Assembly: GCA_937925925.1 (NCBI GenBank)
Contig: CALANA010000034.1
Span: 1 to 49,857 of the forward strand
Source of the DNA: an uncultured Chloroflexales bacterium
GTDB lineage: Bacteria; Chloroflexota; Chloroflexia; Chloroflexales; Chloroflexaceae
Reading direction: 5' to 3'
DNA: 49,857 bases
Below, in pieces: positions 16,925 through 25,658 of this stretch (positions are counted from its first letter, which is position 1; every line of letters begins with the position of its first letter). The translations under genes were made by a program, and so were the position numbers. The notes under the pieces are model-generated. The model was not told the origin of the DNA, made no database searches, and saw nothing but the letters and a program-made list of their open reading frames with translations.

Positions 16925-18097
16925 TCAGCAATCAGCGATCACTGGATCACTTGCCGCCATTGCTAAAAGCAAGAGCGCCTGCATACCCCGACCTAGATTG
17001 GTGGGTACAATATATTCATCGCTGCGATGCGCGTTCTTGCCATTCGCCAATCCGACACACACAGCAGGAATGCCCTGGCTCAACGGAATGTTTGCATCGG
17101 TACTGCTCTGGACATACGACACCGTTGCACCGACGGCGGTATAGGCTGCATGAGCCGTACGAATTAAGGGATGCTCGCGGGCAATTGCTCCCGCCGGGCG
17201 ATCACCGACTATCGTCAGCGTTACCTGTGCTTTTGGATAAAACGATGCTTCATCGGCAACAATAGTCTCCACTTGCATACTCAGAGTCAGGAGCGCTGCG
17301 GGATCGACCGAACGTAGATCAAGTAAGAGGCTGGCATGTTCAGCAATCGTATTGACGGCCGTGCCTCCGCTAATCACACCGAGATTGAACGTACTACGCG
17401 GCTCCAACGTGACGGGCAACTCGGTCAGGCGACTGGCAATACGTACAAGTACATGCACAGCACTCACATTGCCAAAATCACCCCAGGAATGACCACCAGG
17501 CGCCGTCACATCGATCCGATAGCGCCGCACCCCTATCGCCTGGTGGTGTAATTTCCCAAAGTCACAACCTTCCAGAACAATCACGGCCCCGATCTGCGCC
17601 CGTAAGCGTTCAATCACTGTCCGCATCCCACACAGGTCGCCGAGTCCTTCTTCGCCCACATCGGCCACAAACCAGATATCGTGAATATGCGGTAGATCAT
17701 ATTCCTGAATCACCTGCGCCAGGTGCAGCAACGCTGCCACACCCAGGCTGTTATCGCCAATACCAGGGCCATACAACTGCTCGCCGACCTGCCGTAGCGT
17801 GAGATCAGTATCCTGAGGAAAAACCGTATCCATATGAGCGGTCACAAGTAGTGCCGGCCCACTGACACGTCCAGGGTGCCGACCATAAATATTACCAATG
17901 GTATCACGTTGCAAATCATACAACTGAAGCGCTTGCATATATTCCAGCACAAAATCACCACGGCGCTGCTCGGCAAAGGTAGGTGCGGCAATTTGCTGAA
18001 TGGTCATTGCCGTATCTAAAACCGGGCCATAGTCTGTCAACCGACGCAACGCGGCCACTACTAGTGCATGCTGTTGCCAATGATGTATATTTATCAC
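16925..18097 (-). CDS. M20-family metallopeptidase, catalytically complete
   Basis: This zinc-dependent peptidase or deacylase of 390 residues has the full metal site: H88-x-D90 in TAHMDTVFP, bridging D115 in GIGDNSLG, the Glu pair E149-E150 in VGEEGLGD, and a late His in NAHRSDEYI near residue 360. The dimerisation insert contains APGGHSWGDFGNVSAVH. The substrate is unknown; PepT-like tripeptidases and acylaminoacid hydrolases are the nearest type. The start codon is GTG after GAGGTAGCA. It contrasts with the degraded M20 protein encoded at 39132-40493. A 420-base gap with repeats separates it from asnS. Confidence 0.87.
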   Translation of the reverse strand: MINIHHWQQHALVVAALRRLTDYGPVLDTAMTIQQIAAPTFAEQRRGDFVLEYMQALQLYDLQRDTIGNIYGRHPGRVSGPALLVTAHMDTVFPQDTDLTLRQVGEQLYGPGIGDNSLGVAALLHLAQVIQEYDLPHIHDIWFVADVGEEGLGDLCGMRTVIERLRAQIGAVIVLEGCDFGKLHHQAIGVRRYRIDVTAPGGHSWGDFGNVSAVHVLVRIASRLTELPVTLEPRSTFNLGVISGGTAVNTIAEHASLLLDLRSVDPAALLTLSMQVETIVADEASFYPKAQVTLTIVGDRPAGAIAREHPLIRTAHAAYTAVGATVSYVQSSTDANIPLSQGIPAVCVGLANGKNAHRSDEYIVPTNLGRGMQALLLLAMAASDPVIADC

Positions 18098-18112
18098 TGC
18101 TACCTCAACGTC

Positions 18113-18430
18113 CTACAGAACTTACGTGGTCACTTGAGCAACCACCTTTTTCGCCTTTAACAGAGCGGTACTTCTCTGTTTTTTATGCCCTATTTTTTGG
18201 GGCAGAGGAAGAATAGGGTACAAAATTATGGTTCCTTCCCTGCAGCAGCAGACGAAACCGGTCGGCGGATACCCGCATTGCACACGTCCTGTACTAAAAC
18301 AAAATTATCTAAGCAGTAACCCGTTCTCCTATGCGCTCCCGATCTTCTGCGGGTTAGAAACCAGCATCCCGGCTTTAGCCAGATGATGGCCCGAAACCAG
18401 CCATAACCCGCGATCTCACAAAACATCATG
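18113..18430. repeat. Fragments of dispersed repeats upstream of asnS
   Basis: A degenerate ACAGAACTTACGTGGT end (compare 34202) starts the region. The stem AACAGAG/CTCTGTT followed by six T (18159-18184) looks like a terminator on the plus strand. Palindrome halves such as CATCCCGGCTTTAGCC lie near 18365-18380. No gene is seen. Confidence 0.45.
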
Positions 18431-18453
18431 TATCAAGGATAACAGGATACGAT

Positions 18454-18482
18454 TTGCCGTCGCTATAAATATGTGGCATACT
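18454..18482 (+). promoter_or_regulatory. Sigma-70 promoter for asnS
   Basis: TTGCCG at 18454 and CATACT at 18477 are spaced by 17 bases. Transcription would start near 18489, some 29 bases before the ATG, which has a CAGGAG ribosome site. Confidence 0.55.
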
Positions 18483-18517
18483 GAAGCTTACATTTTTATC
18501 GACAGCAGGAGTGAACC

Positions 18518-19840
18518 ATGTCATTGTTGTCACATGCTACTATCGCTCACATCGCCGATCATGCGGGAAAGATCGTCACCCTGAGCGGCTGGATCTACAA
18601 TAAAACAGAGAAGGGTAAACTCGTCTTCCTTCAATTGCGCGACGGTAGTGGTACGATTCAATGTGTGGTGTTTAAAAAGAACGTCAGCGAATCAGTTTTT
18701 ACCACAGCCCGGTGCCTGACTCAGGAATCATCATGTCGGATAACAGGTACGGTGCGTGCCGACAGCCGTGCGCCGAATGGGTATGAACTTGATGTACACG
18801 AGATTGAAATTGTCCACCTGACTCAGAACTATCCCATTAGCCCGAAAGAGCATGGGGTTGAGTTTTTAATGGAGCATCGCCATTTGTGGGTACGTTCAGC
18901 AAAGCAGCATGCAATGCTGCGCATTCGCGCTGAAGTCATAGCTGCTGCGCAGGAATGGCTAAATGCTCAGGGTTTTGTGCGTTTTGATACCCCTATTCTT
19001 ACTGCAACCGCCGCCGAAGGAACCACCAATCTGTTTGCTACCCAATATTTTGATCTGGGCAATGCCTATCTAGCGCAGACAGGGCAACTCTATGTTGAGT
19101 CGGGCATGCTCAGTTTTGGCAAAGTATACTGCTTTGGCCCAACGTTCCGCGCTGAAAAGAGCAAGACCCGTCGCCATTTGACGGAGTTCTGGATGATTGA
19201 GCCAGAAATGGCCTTTGCTACTCATGCTGATAATCTGATCGTCCAGGAACAGTTTGTCAGCGCCATTGTTCAACGCGTGCTTCAACGTTGTGCCAATGAG
19301 CTACAAACGCTGGAGCGTGATACAACTATCCTCCAAAAGGTTGTGCCACCCTTTCCACGCATCACCTATGATCAAGCCCTCGCGTTAATTGCCGATCATT
19401 ATCAGGAAGTAGAGGGTTGTACCCCTTTGCTATGGGGAGAGGATTTCGGGGCACCACACGAAACGCTGATTGTGCAACATTTTGACCAACCAGTCTTTGT
19501 TGAACGCTTTCCGAGTAGGATTAAAGCGTTCTATATGGAACCCGATCCAGCCCGGCCCGAGGTTGTCCTCTGTGCCGATTTACTCGCACCCGAAGGTTAT
19601 GGCGAGATTATTGGTGGCTCGCAACGTATCCATAATGCCGATTTATTGGAACAGCGTATCCGTGCAGCCGGCCTGAATATCGCTGATTACGAATGGTACC
19701 TCGATCTACGACGCTATGGAAGCGTACCGCACAGCGGGTTTGGTATGGGTATTGAACGTGTGGTAGCCTGGATTGGTGGTACGCAGCACATCCGTGAAAC
19801 TATTCCATTTCCACGTATGCTCTATCGTATGTATCCATAA
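18518..19840 (+). CDS. asnS: Asparaginyl-tRNA synthetase
   Basis: This class IIb synthetase of 440 residues charges tRNA-Asn. An N-terminal OB-fold anticodon-binding domain (about 15-105, [20 protein letters not shown]) precedes the catalytic core. Motif 2 has FRAEKS at 210-215 followed by [16 protein letters not shown], which is the AsnRS rather than AspRS form. Motif 3 is [15 protein letters not shown] near 405-420. The length fits bacterial AsnRS. The genome also encodes GatC, so the amidotransferase route is present too, perhaps for Gln-tRNA. Confidence 0.97.
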   Translation: MSLLSHATIAHIADHAGKIVTLSGWIYNKTEKGKLVFLQLRDGSGTIQCVVFKKNVSESVFTTARCLTQESSCRITGTVRADSRAPNGYELDVHEIEIVHLTQNYPISPKEHGVEFLMEHRHLWVRSAKQHAMLRIRAEVIAAAQEWLNAQGFVRFDTPILTATAAEGTTNLFATQYFDLGNAYLAQTGQLYVESGMLSFGKVYCFGPTFRAEKSKTRRHLTEFWMIEPEMAFATHADNLIVQEQFVSAIVQRVLQRCANELQTLERDTTILQKVVPPFPRITYDQALALIADHYQEVEGCTPLLWGEDFGAPHETLIVQHFDQPVFVERFPSRIKAFYMEPDPARPEVVLCADLLAPEGYGEIIGGSQRIHNADLLEQRIRAAGLNIADYEWYLDLRRYGSVPHSGFGMGIERVVAWIGGTQHIRETIPFPRMLYRMYP

Positions 19841-19983
19841 CCCACCACAGTCAAGTGATATTCGAAACGAGGCCTACGGATTGGAAACTACCAACGAGGG
19901 CGCAGAGAACGCAAGCGCATAGCGGATGACGTATCTCTGCACCTCTGGGATCGTCGGTACTCCCCTTAACACCGCGCTTTCCT

Positions 19984-20463
19984 TCAGCGGCCAATAGCAC
20001 GGCGAATACTGTTGAATGCGCTACGACCAAACTGCACATACGTTGAGTAGACGGAGGTGCGGCCCATCACCAGTGGGATAGCTACAGCAATCAATGCCAG
20101 CGCTGGTAACCAGAATAACGCACCGAAAGCTGTTAGCCAGGCAAAGAACAGCGAAGCACCCACAATACAGTTCAGCAGTGCTGTGCTGTTATGCTGCCCA
20201 TACGTGTAACCGAGCAACTCGCGTACATTAGCCAGTAGCAGCAATATGCCCGCAATAAGACCAAAGTGCAACGTGAGCTTTGCCTGCAACAGACTCAACA
20301 CAAACGCCACCAGGAGCATAACTGCTGCCGCTACCGCGATATAGAAATACACAGGCTTGACCTGAAAGCCAGCAATCATAATATAGTTTCCGCTATTGTA
20401 GCCACGTTTGTTCGTATCCCGATCCTCAGTTGTGTAGTTATTGCCACTATTTCCGTTTTGCAT
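19984..20463 (-). CDS. Small four-helix membrane protein of unknown function
   Basis: This protein of 159 residues has a polar, Asn- and Gly-rich N-terminus (1-35) and then four hydrophobic helices at about 38-60, 63-80, 95-113 and 115-134. The tail is basic (RSAFNSIRRAIGR). No enzyme motif is seen. I start at ATG 20463, six bases after AGAGGG; an in-frame ATG at 20490 would add nine residues. I do not recognise the family. Confidence 0.7.
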   Translation of the reverse strand: MQNGNSGNNYTTEDRDTNKRGYNSGNYIMIAGFQVKPVYFYIAVAAAVMLLVAFVLSLLQAKLTLHFGLIAGILLLLANVRELLGYTYGQHNSTALLNCIVGASLFFAWLTAFGALFWLPALALIAVAIPLVMGRTSVYSTYVQFGRSAFNSIRRAIGR

Positions 20464-20653
20464 ATGTCCCTCTCTACCAGATTCACCCAATTCGCATGAA
20501 CTTGTCTATCATGTATAGTCTCCAACAAAACCTTTCGCAGAGGGAGTACAACAGCGTGAAGATCATGTTCTGCGCTCTCTGCGTTGTCGTGCTATAGCAT
20601 AGTACAACACTATCTGTATGACGCTCTTTCAGGATGGAGTGTTGCAAAACCAG

Positions 20654-20956
20654 TCATCCGGTACTCTCATCCTCAAAAACAGCCTTGACCCGAAACATAC
20701 CCTCAGCATGATCGGGCGCGTTTTGCAGCGCCTGCGCTTGCGATAAGGTCGGCTGCATCTCATCAGGGCGCATCACACTGGATAGGCCTGTTACCTGTGC
20801 CGTGGGCGGTACACCTGCCACATCGACTTCCTGCAACATCGTCATATAGTCCAGAATAGCCGAAAGCTGCTCCCGCATACGTTCAAGCTCGCTGGCTGGC
20901 AATTGTAGACGTGCCAACCGCGCCACATGTTCAACAGCCGCCCGGGTTAGAGCCAT
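20654..20956 (-). CDS. gatC: Asp-tRNA(Asn)/Glu-tRNA(Gln) amidotransferase subunit C
   Basis: The 100 residues match GatC along the whole length: VEHVARLARLQL at the start, a middle ILDYMTMLQEVDVAGVPPT, and the C-terminal LRPDE-like segment MRPDEMQ followed by NAPDHAEGMFRVKAV. GatC helps fold GatA and stabilises the GatCAB complex that amidates mischarged tRNA. gatA and gatB are not in the window, so the genes are dispersed, as is common. AGAGAGG precedes the ATG. Confidence 0.95.
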   Translation of the reverse strand: MALTRAAVEHVARLARLQLPASELERMREQLSAILDYMTMLQEVDVAGVPPTAQVTGLSSVMRPDEMQPTLSQAQALQNAPDHAEGMFRVKAVFEDESTG

Positions 20957-21117
20957 ATATACCTCTCTTTCTACTCAACCATTATCGCCACAGACAGTCG
21001 TGCTGGTACCAATGTAGAGTGGCGGCACCAAACCGGAGCCTGTGCTGATAGCACACGCGAGGTAAAGCTCCCTCGTCGCTTCCAACGGGAAGGTGCGTAC
21101 TCATTTCAAACAATCTC

Positions 21118-21750
21118 TTAAACAATACGTTTGTCTAGCCTGCGCGGTAGTCGCGGCCCGATCAGCATGCGGCGTGTATAGATAAGGCGCTGAATAGCCG
21201 TAATATGTGAAAAAACCCCGATTACAATCACCGACCACTGCAATAACGCCAGAGCCGGATACCAGGACTGGGCCAGCAGGCCAAGCAGGAGGATGCCGAG
21301 CTTTTCTTGACGACCCGCAAAACCAACGTTACAGGAGGAAAGCTTACCTGTCGATTCGGCGCGGGCACGCACATAACTGGCCATAATCATCCCAAACAAC
21401 GCAAACAGTACCCACACCGGCGCTACAGCACCACTCAGCAGCACGCCACCGAGAATAAAAAACTCAGCATAGCGATCCACCACATGATCCAGCACAGTGC
21501 CATAGGCGCTAGCTGTGTTACCCGCACGGGCGGTTGCCCCATCCAGTATATCGGCCAGTCCCACCAGCAATATCAGCCCTATTCCCCACAGATATGCCTG
21601 TTGCGCAATGCTATACGCCGCGATTGCGCTCAACCCGAGACTGGTATAGGTCAACATATCGGGTGTGAGTCCGAAACGTAGACACAACCGACCCAGGGGT
21701 AGGGACACTTGCTCGTAGAATTGCCGAAAGCGTGCGAGAATTGGCATCAT
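21118..21750 (-). CDS. CDP-alcohol phosphatidyltransferase
   Basis: This membrane enzyme of 210 residues makes phospholipids by joining a CDP-activated lipid to an alcohol. The family signature is exact: D70-G71-x2-A74-R75-x8-G84-x3-D88-x3-D92. About six membrane helices surround it. The acceptor (inositol phosphate, glycerol phosphate or other) cannot be told. The start ATG at 21750 follows GGGAGAAA. The PfkB kinase gene lies 42 bases upstream on the same strand, so they probably share a transcript. Confidence 0.9.
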   Translation of the reverse strand: MMPILARFRQFYEQVSLPLGRLCLRFGLTPDMLTYTSLGLSAIAAYSIAQQAYLWGIGLILLVGLADILDGATARAGNTASAYGTVLDHVVDRYAEFFILGGVLLSGAVAPVWVLFALFGMIMASYVRARAESTGKLSSCNVGFAGRQEKLGILLLGLLAQSWYPALALLQWSVIVIGVFSHITAIQRLIYTRRMLIGPRLPRRLDKRIV

Positions 21751-21792
21751 TGGTTTTTTCTCCCAGCAAAGTGAGGCATTTTTGCTCCTGGC

Positions 21793-22716
21793 TTATCTTA
21801 ACCCACCATCACGATATTGAGACACCAATACAGCGGTACGGCGCAGCACTTCAGCCATCGTGACAGGCGCATCTGGCCCGGTATGCTCAATCCAGATTGA
21901 CGCAGTGGCCGCTCCGGTGCAACCTGCAACAAAGAGATCGTCCGGGTTATGGAGATACGCATGCAGAAACCCCGCCATATACGTATCACCCGCTCCGGTT
22001 GAGTCACGAGCCAAAGTCGCATAGGCCGGAATATGATACTGCCGTACCCCATCATCAATAACAGAACCCAGTTCGGCCAGGGTGACAATCGCAATCTGGC
22101 ATCCCAGGGCACGCACCCGTTGTACTGCTATACCCGGTTCCTGGCGCGGATCGACACCAGTCATGACATGCGCCTCAACTTCATTTGCCTTGACCACCGT
22201 ACACAAGGACGCGATTGCGTGCATGTCCGGGTTGGCAACATGTTCCACCCGCCCATCTGCTCCGATGCACCGTAGCAAGCCCTGCGGATCAAGCAATAAG
22301 GGGGCGGCACTGATTGACCGTATACGCTCGATCAAAGATAGTGGTGTTTCTTGCAAAATAGGGCCAATAATGATCGCCGCCGCACTGGTACATACATCAG
22401 GCACCAGCGTTATCACATCTGCCTGCCCTAGCAAGTCAAGCGTACGATCCCCACATACATCGTAGATCAGACGAAACCCACCCGTTTGCACCGAAGGTTG
22501 CAAATAGGTAGACACCTGATACCGCTGCATATCCTCCAAAAAACGCTGATGATAGTCGGGGCCAACGCCACCAACCAGCGCCGTCTGATGACCGAGGTGA
22601 GTGAGTGCCAGACAGCCATTGGTGGAACATCCCGAAAGGACACGCCCGCCTGTTGTTACATAGGGCGTGGTAATGTCATCGTAGACCGGATTTCCAAAGG
22701 CAACAATCAACGCCAT
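21793..22716 (-). CDS. PfkB-family carbohydrate kinase
   Basis: This is a ribokinase-fold sugar or nucleoside kinase of 307 residues. The C-terminal signature DSTGAGDTYMAGFLHAYL (about 239-256) holds the anion hole GAGD and the catalytic Asp. The N-terminal region has GGRVLSGCSTNGCLALTHLG, in which the usual GG..N.A motif is recognisable but altered. The substrate is unknown. A parS-like site lies between this start and the 3' end of the parB gene. The phosphatidyltransferase gene downstream may be co-transcribed; a link to polyol-containing lipids would be speculative. Confidence 0.88.
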   Translation of the reverse strand: MALIVAFGNPVYDDITTPYVTTGGRVLSGCSTNGCLALTHLGHQTALVGGVGPDYHQRFLEDMQRYQVSTYLQPSVQTGGFRLIYDVCGDRTLDLLGQADVITLVPDVCTSAAAIIIGPILQETPLSLIERIRSISAAPLLLDPQGLLRCIGADGRVEHVANPDMHAIASLCTVVKANEVEAHVMTGVDPRQEPGIAVQRVRALGCQIAIVTLAELGSVIDDGVRQYHIPAYATLARDSTGAGDTYMAGFLHAYLHNPDDLFVAGCTGAATASIWIEHTGPDAPVTMAEVLRRTAVLVSQYRDGGLR

Positions 22717-22730
22717 AAGTCTGCCATCAG

Positions 22731-22746
22731 TGTTTCACGTTTTACA
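22731..22746. promoter_or_regulatory. Candidate parS site
   Basis: TGTTTCACGTTTTACA matches the widespread parS consensus TGTTTCACGTGAAACA at 13 of 16 positions, with all 10 bases of the left part identical. It lies 31 bases beyond the 3' end of the canonical parB gene. The right half is degraded, so binding would have to be shown. Confidence 0.45.
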
Positions 22747-22776
22747 CAAACCCCGGAACGCTATCACTACTTTATT

Positions 22777-23883
22777 TTATACCGTACTCGCCAGCAGGTC
22801 ATACAATCCCTGAACCTGCTCATCATTATACATCGTTATAACTAATCGGATAGTTTGAGCATGACGTATGATCTGTACCGGTGTACCGAGTATCTCCTCA
22901 AACAACCGTTGTACTTCTGTATCTTCAGCAGAAGAAGGCTGTGTGGATGCACTTTTATCGTGGTTATGCCGTTCTGGATCGTGCAGGGCGCGTGGTGACG
23001 GTGGATTACCCACAACATCTGCTCGTTGTCCAGTTATTGGTTCCAGGGCACACTCAACAGTGAGACCATGAGCAACTTGCCGACATAGTTGTTCGGTTAT
23101 ACGTGTACCAAACTGGTGCTGGATGACCGCTTTCAGCATAACCTCTTGCTCCGTACCATCCAACAATAACAGTGCCTGGGCATGCGCAATGCTGATCGTT
23201 CCTGTCAGCAACGCCTGCCGAGTGCTGGCAATAATACGTCGGTTCAGCGCGAGATCCGCAATTCGCTCAATATCGCGCACACTAAGATCGTGCTGCACAA
23301 CCAGGGCCAGCGCCTGCGCCTGCTCGTCAGCATCTTCCAAACGCAGTAAAGCACGCCCATGCCCGGCGCTGATCGTTCCATCAATCAGTGCCTGTTGTGC
23401 CACCGGGCTGAGGCGGATCAGGCGTCGTGCATTGGCAATTGCCACGCGACTCTTGCCAACCCGTTGCGCCACATCCTCATCCTTCAGCCCAAACTCATCC
23501 TTCAGGGTTTGATAGGCGCGACCCTCTTCGAGCGGATTCAGATCGGCCCGTTGGACATTCTCAACCAGTGCCAGTTCCAGCAGTTGTTGCGGCGTCGCAT
23601 CCTTCACCAGTACCGGCACAGACCGTAAGCCAGCCTGACAGGCAGCCCGCCAGCGTCGTTCACCCGCAATTAACTCATAGCGGTCATGCGCATGCGCGGT
23701 GACAATCAGCGGTTGGATCAGACCATGTTCACGAATAGAAGCAGCCAGTTCATCCAGCGCTTGCGCATCAAAATGGGTACGCGGTTGATGGCGATTAACA
23801 TGGATAGACGTAACGTCTACTTCACGGATCATGCCTGGCATGGCGCTACTGCGCACATTCAATACACCATGCTCATTGGTCAT
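22777..23883 (-). CDS. parB: Chromosome partitioning protein ParB
   Basis: This canonical ParB has 368 residues. The CTP-binding box GERRWRAA is at 75-82, VENVQRADLNPLEEGRAY at 107-124, and the helix-turn-helix (EDVAQRVGKSRVAIANARRL) at 136-155. A C-terminal dimer domain ends EVQRLFEEIL and onwards. The segment 164-209 (QALIDGTISAGHGRALLRL) appears again at 224-265 (QALLTGTISIAHAQALLLL), an internal duplication of the linker domain that standard ParB lacks. No parA gene is adjacent; upstream lies tRNA-Lys on the other strand. The ParA-like protein at 15421-16203 belongs to a separate pair. Confidence 0.95.
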   Translation of the reverse strand: MTNEHGVLNVRSSAMPGMIREVDVTSIHVNRHQPRTHFDAQALDELAASIREHGLIQPLIVTAHAHDRYELIAGERRWRAACQAGLRSVPVLVKDATPQQLLELALVENVQRADLNPLEEGRAYQTLKDEFGLKDEDVAQRVGKSRVAIANARRLIRLSPVAQQALIDGTISAGHGRALLRLEDADEQAQALALVVQHDLSVRDIERIADLALNRRIIASTRQALLTGTISIAHAQALLLLDGTEQEVMLKAVIQHQFGTRITEQLCRQVAHGLTVECALEPITGQRADVVGNPPSPRALHDPERHNHDKSASTQPSSAEDTEVQRLFEEILGTPVQIIRHAQTIRLVITMYNDEQVQGLYDLLASTV

Positions 23884-24028
23884 AGTTCATTCCAGTTATA
23901 GTTCATTCCTCGCACAGTGCGTACAGGTTGTGGCTCTATGTTGCCTATTATACCATGGTGAATACCGATTCTTGCCATTGTAACACGGCATTCTCAACAC
24001 GCCAAATGAAACGACCACCTGCACACTA

Positions 24029-24057
24029 TTGCATCAGGATATGTTCTATGCTATACT
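24029..24057 (+). promoter_or_regulatory. Promoter of tRNA-Lys
   Basis: TTGCAT and TATACT are spaced by 17 bases, and the -10 box ends 12 bases before the tRNA. This is the expected layout for a short tRNA leader. Confidence 0.65.
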
Positions 24058-24069
24058 CTACCTATCTAC

Positions 24070-24145
24070 GGGCCGTTAGCTCAATCGGTAGAGCATCTGA
24101 CTCTTAATCAGCTGGTTGTAGGTTCGAGTCCTACACGGCCCACCA
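24070..24145 (+). tRNA. tRNA-Lys (anticodon CTT)
   Basis: The 76 bases fold as a full cloverleaf with an encoded CCA. The acceptor arms are GGGCCGT/ACGGCCC, the anticodon loop is CTCTTAA and the T arm is GTAGGTTCGAGTCCTAC. The first pair of the anticodon stem (T27, C43) is mismatched; otherwise the stems are regular. Confidence 0.96.
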
Positions 24146-24168
24146 ATGTGGATGATGAGCGGGAATGC

Positions 24169-24202
24169 AAAGCGCTGAACGACAGTAGACGTTCGGCGCT
24201 TT
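24169..24202 (+). terminator. Terminator after tRNA-Lys
   Basis: A 12-bp stem, AAAGCGCTGAAC with GTTCGGCGCTTT (one G-T pair), has the loop GACAGTAGAC and lies 23 bases after the tRNA. Confidence 0.65.
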
Positions 24203-24314
24203 GTCTACATACCAATATGTCTCGTACTAAGCCCAACTGATATTTACAAAAGCGTTGAAATCAGATTGGTCTTACACCTCATGCCTCTTGAATGTTGAAT
24301 ACGGGGTAGGTTTC

Positions 24315-25658
24315 ATGAACGATGCGTTTGATGCCCAATATTACAACACTGTCGATCAGATCTATCATGCCCAGTGGTCTCTGGCGAAACTTAGCCGACA
24401 GGAACTGCTACGTCAATCCATCCATACCCTCTGGCCCCACGGCCATCCCTCCCGCCTGATCCAGATCGCCGGTACCAGCGGTAAAGGCTCCACCTGTCGT
24501 TTTCTCGAAGCTGGTCTGCAACTGGTCAGTAAAGCCGGGACGTTTACCGGGCCACACCTGTTTGATTATTGTGAGCGGTTTAGTATTGACGGTCGCATTG
24601 TTGCTCGCGCCGATGTCACCGCTGCATGGGAAACGGTGGTGAAACCACATGCGCTCACGCTGACGCTGAACAACCCCCACCACACCCTGTCGTTCCACGA
24701 GATCGGCATATTGATTGCGCTCACGTTGTTTGATTGGCACCAGGTTGAGTGGGCGGTAATGGAGACTGGCATTGGTGGACGCTATGACCAGACTACGGCA
24801 CTGACGGTAGCAGCTACGGCGCTGACGAATGTGGGCCGCGACCATGAACATCTACTAGGGGCAATGACCTGGCAGCGAACACTTGACAAAGTGGGCATAG
24901 CACGACAGGGTGTGCCGCTTTTTACCAGCGAGTGTGTGCCAGAAACGCTCCAGATCATTGCCGCCGCCTGTCACGCCACAGATGCGCCGTTGCATGTAGT
25001 TGACCACCACGATGTTGAGCGGCTAAACACGCTACGGGCGACCATCAGTGCAGACGACAGACCAGACGCATCTTTGCTCTCGTCCGCACATCAGCAGCGG
25101 AACGCAGCACTGGCACTGGCGCTTATTCAGCATGTGTGCCCAGAGATTGATATACAGCAGGTGGTGCAAAGATTTGTATCAGTACGCTTTCCAGGCCGCT
25201 TCTGGCAAGTGAGCGAGTGGCTCTATGCCGACATTGCACACAATCCAGATAAAATCAGCGCTCTAGCATGCGAACTCGAACAGAAATTTCCGCAGGTGGG
25301 CAAGCTGTTTGTGGTTGGTGTGTCGGGACAACGCTCAGTACGGGCCACTCTGTCACCGCTCCTTCCACTGGCAAAAATGATGATCGTGACCGGCGCGGCG
25401 TTCAAGGGCCAGGCTGCCCGGCAGGTACAGGCCGAACTGGAGGATTTACATGGCGCTGTGCCACTGCTCGTGATTGCCGAACCACAGCAGGCGCTGGCCG
25501 TCGCTCAGACCATGCGTGCCGCCGAAGACATAATTATCCTGACCGGCTCAACCTATATGATTGACCAGATGTTAAACCCTGATCCCTATCTGCGCACGCT
25601 GAATGCGACCTGTGGATGGCGTACCAGAGAGACGCAGGCTGAAGGCAGTCGCACCTGA
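24315..25658 (+). CDS. FolC-like Mur ligase, first of a tandem pair (divergent)
   Basis: This Mur-ligase-fold protein of 447 residues belongs to the folylpolyglutamate/dihydrofolate synthase family. The P-loop is AGTSGKGSTCRF near 54-65, followed by ETGIGGRYDQTT. The usual TNIGLDHxDxLG appears as TNVGRDHEHLLG, and the usual DGAHNP appears as DIAHNPDKI. These changes set it apart from the second copy, so it may use another substrate than folate. The start at ATG 24315 follows GGGGTAGG; the in-frame start at 24255 is less likely. Its TGA overlaps the ATG of the second copy by one base, so both are co-translated. Confidence 0.85.
   Translation: MNDAFDAQYYNTVDQIYHAQWSLAKLSRQELLRQSIHTLWPHGHPSRLIQIAGTSGKGSTCRFLEAGLQLVSKAGTFTGPHLFDYCERFSIDGRIVARADVTAAWETVVKPHALTLTLNNPHHTLSFHEIGILIALTLFDWHQVEWAVMETGIGGRYDQTTALTVAATALTNVGRDHEHLLGAMTWQRTLDKVGIARQGVPLFTSECVPETLQIIAAACHATDAPLHVVDHHDVERLNTLRATISADDRPDASLLSSAHQQRNAALALALIQHVCPEIDIQQVVQRFVSVRFPGRFWQVSEWLYADIAHNPDKISALACELEQKFPQVGKLFVVGVSGQRSVRATLSPLLPLAKMMIVTGAAFKGQAARQVQAELEDLHGAVPLLVIAEPQQALAVAQTMRAAEDIIILTGSTYMIDQMLNPDPYLRTLNATCGWRTRETQAEGSRT

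Noticed and set aside
18159..18184. Terminator-like hairpin as the end of an unseen plus-strand gene
   Set aside because: No plus-strand gene precedes it; it is more likely part of a degenerate repeat.
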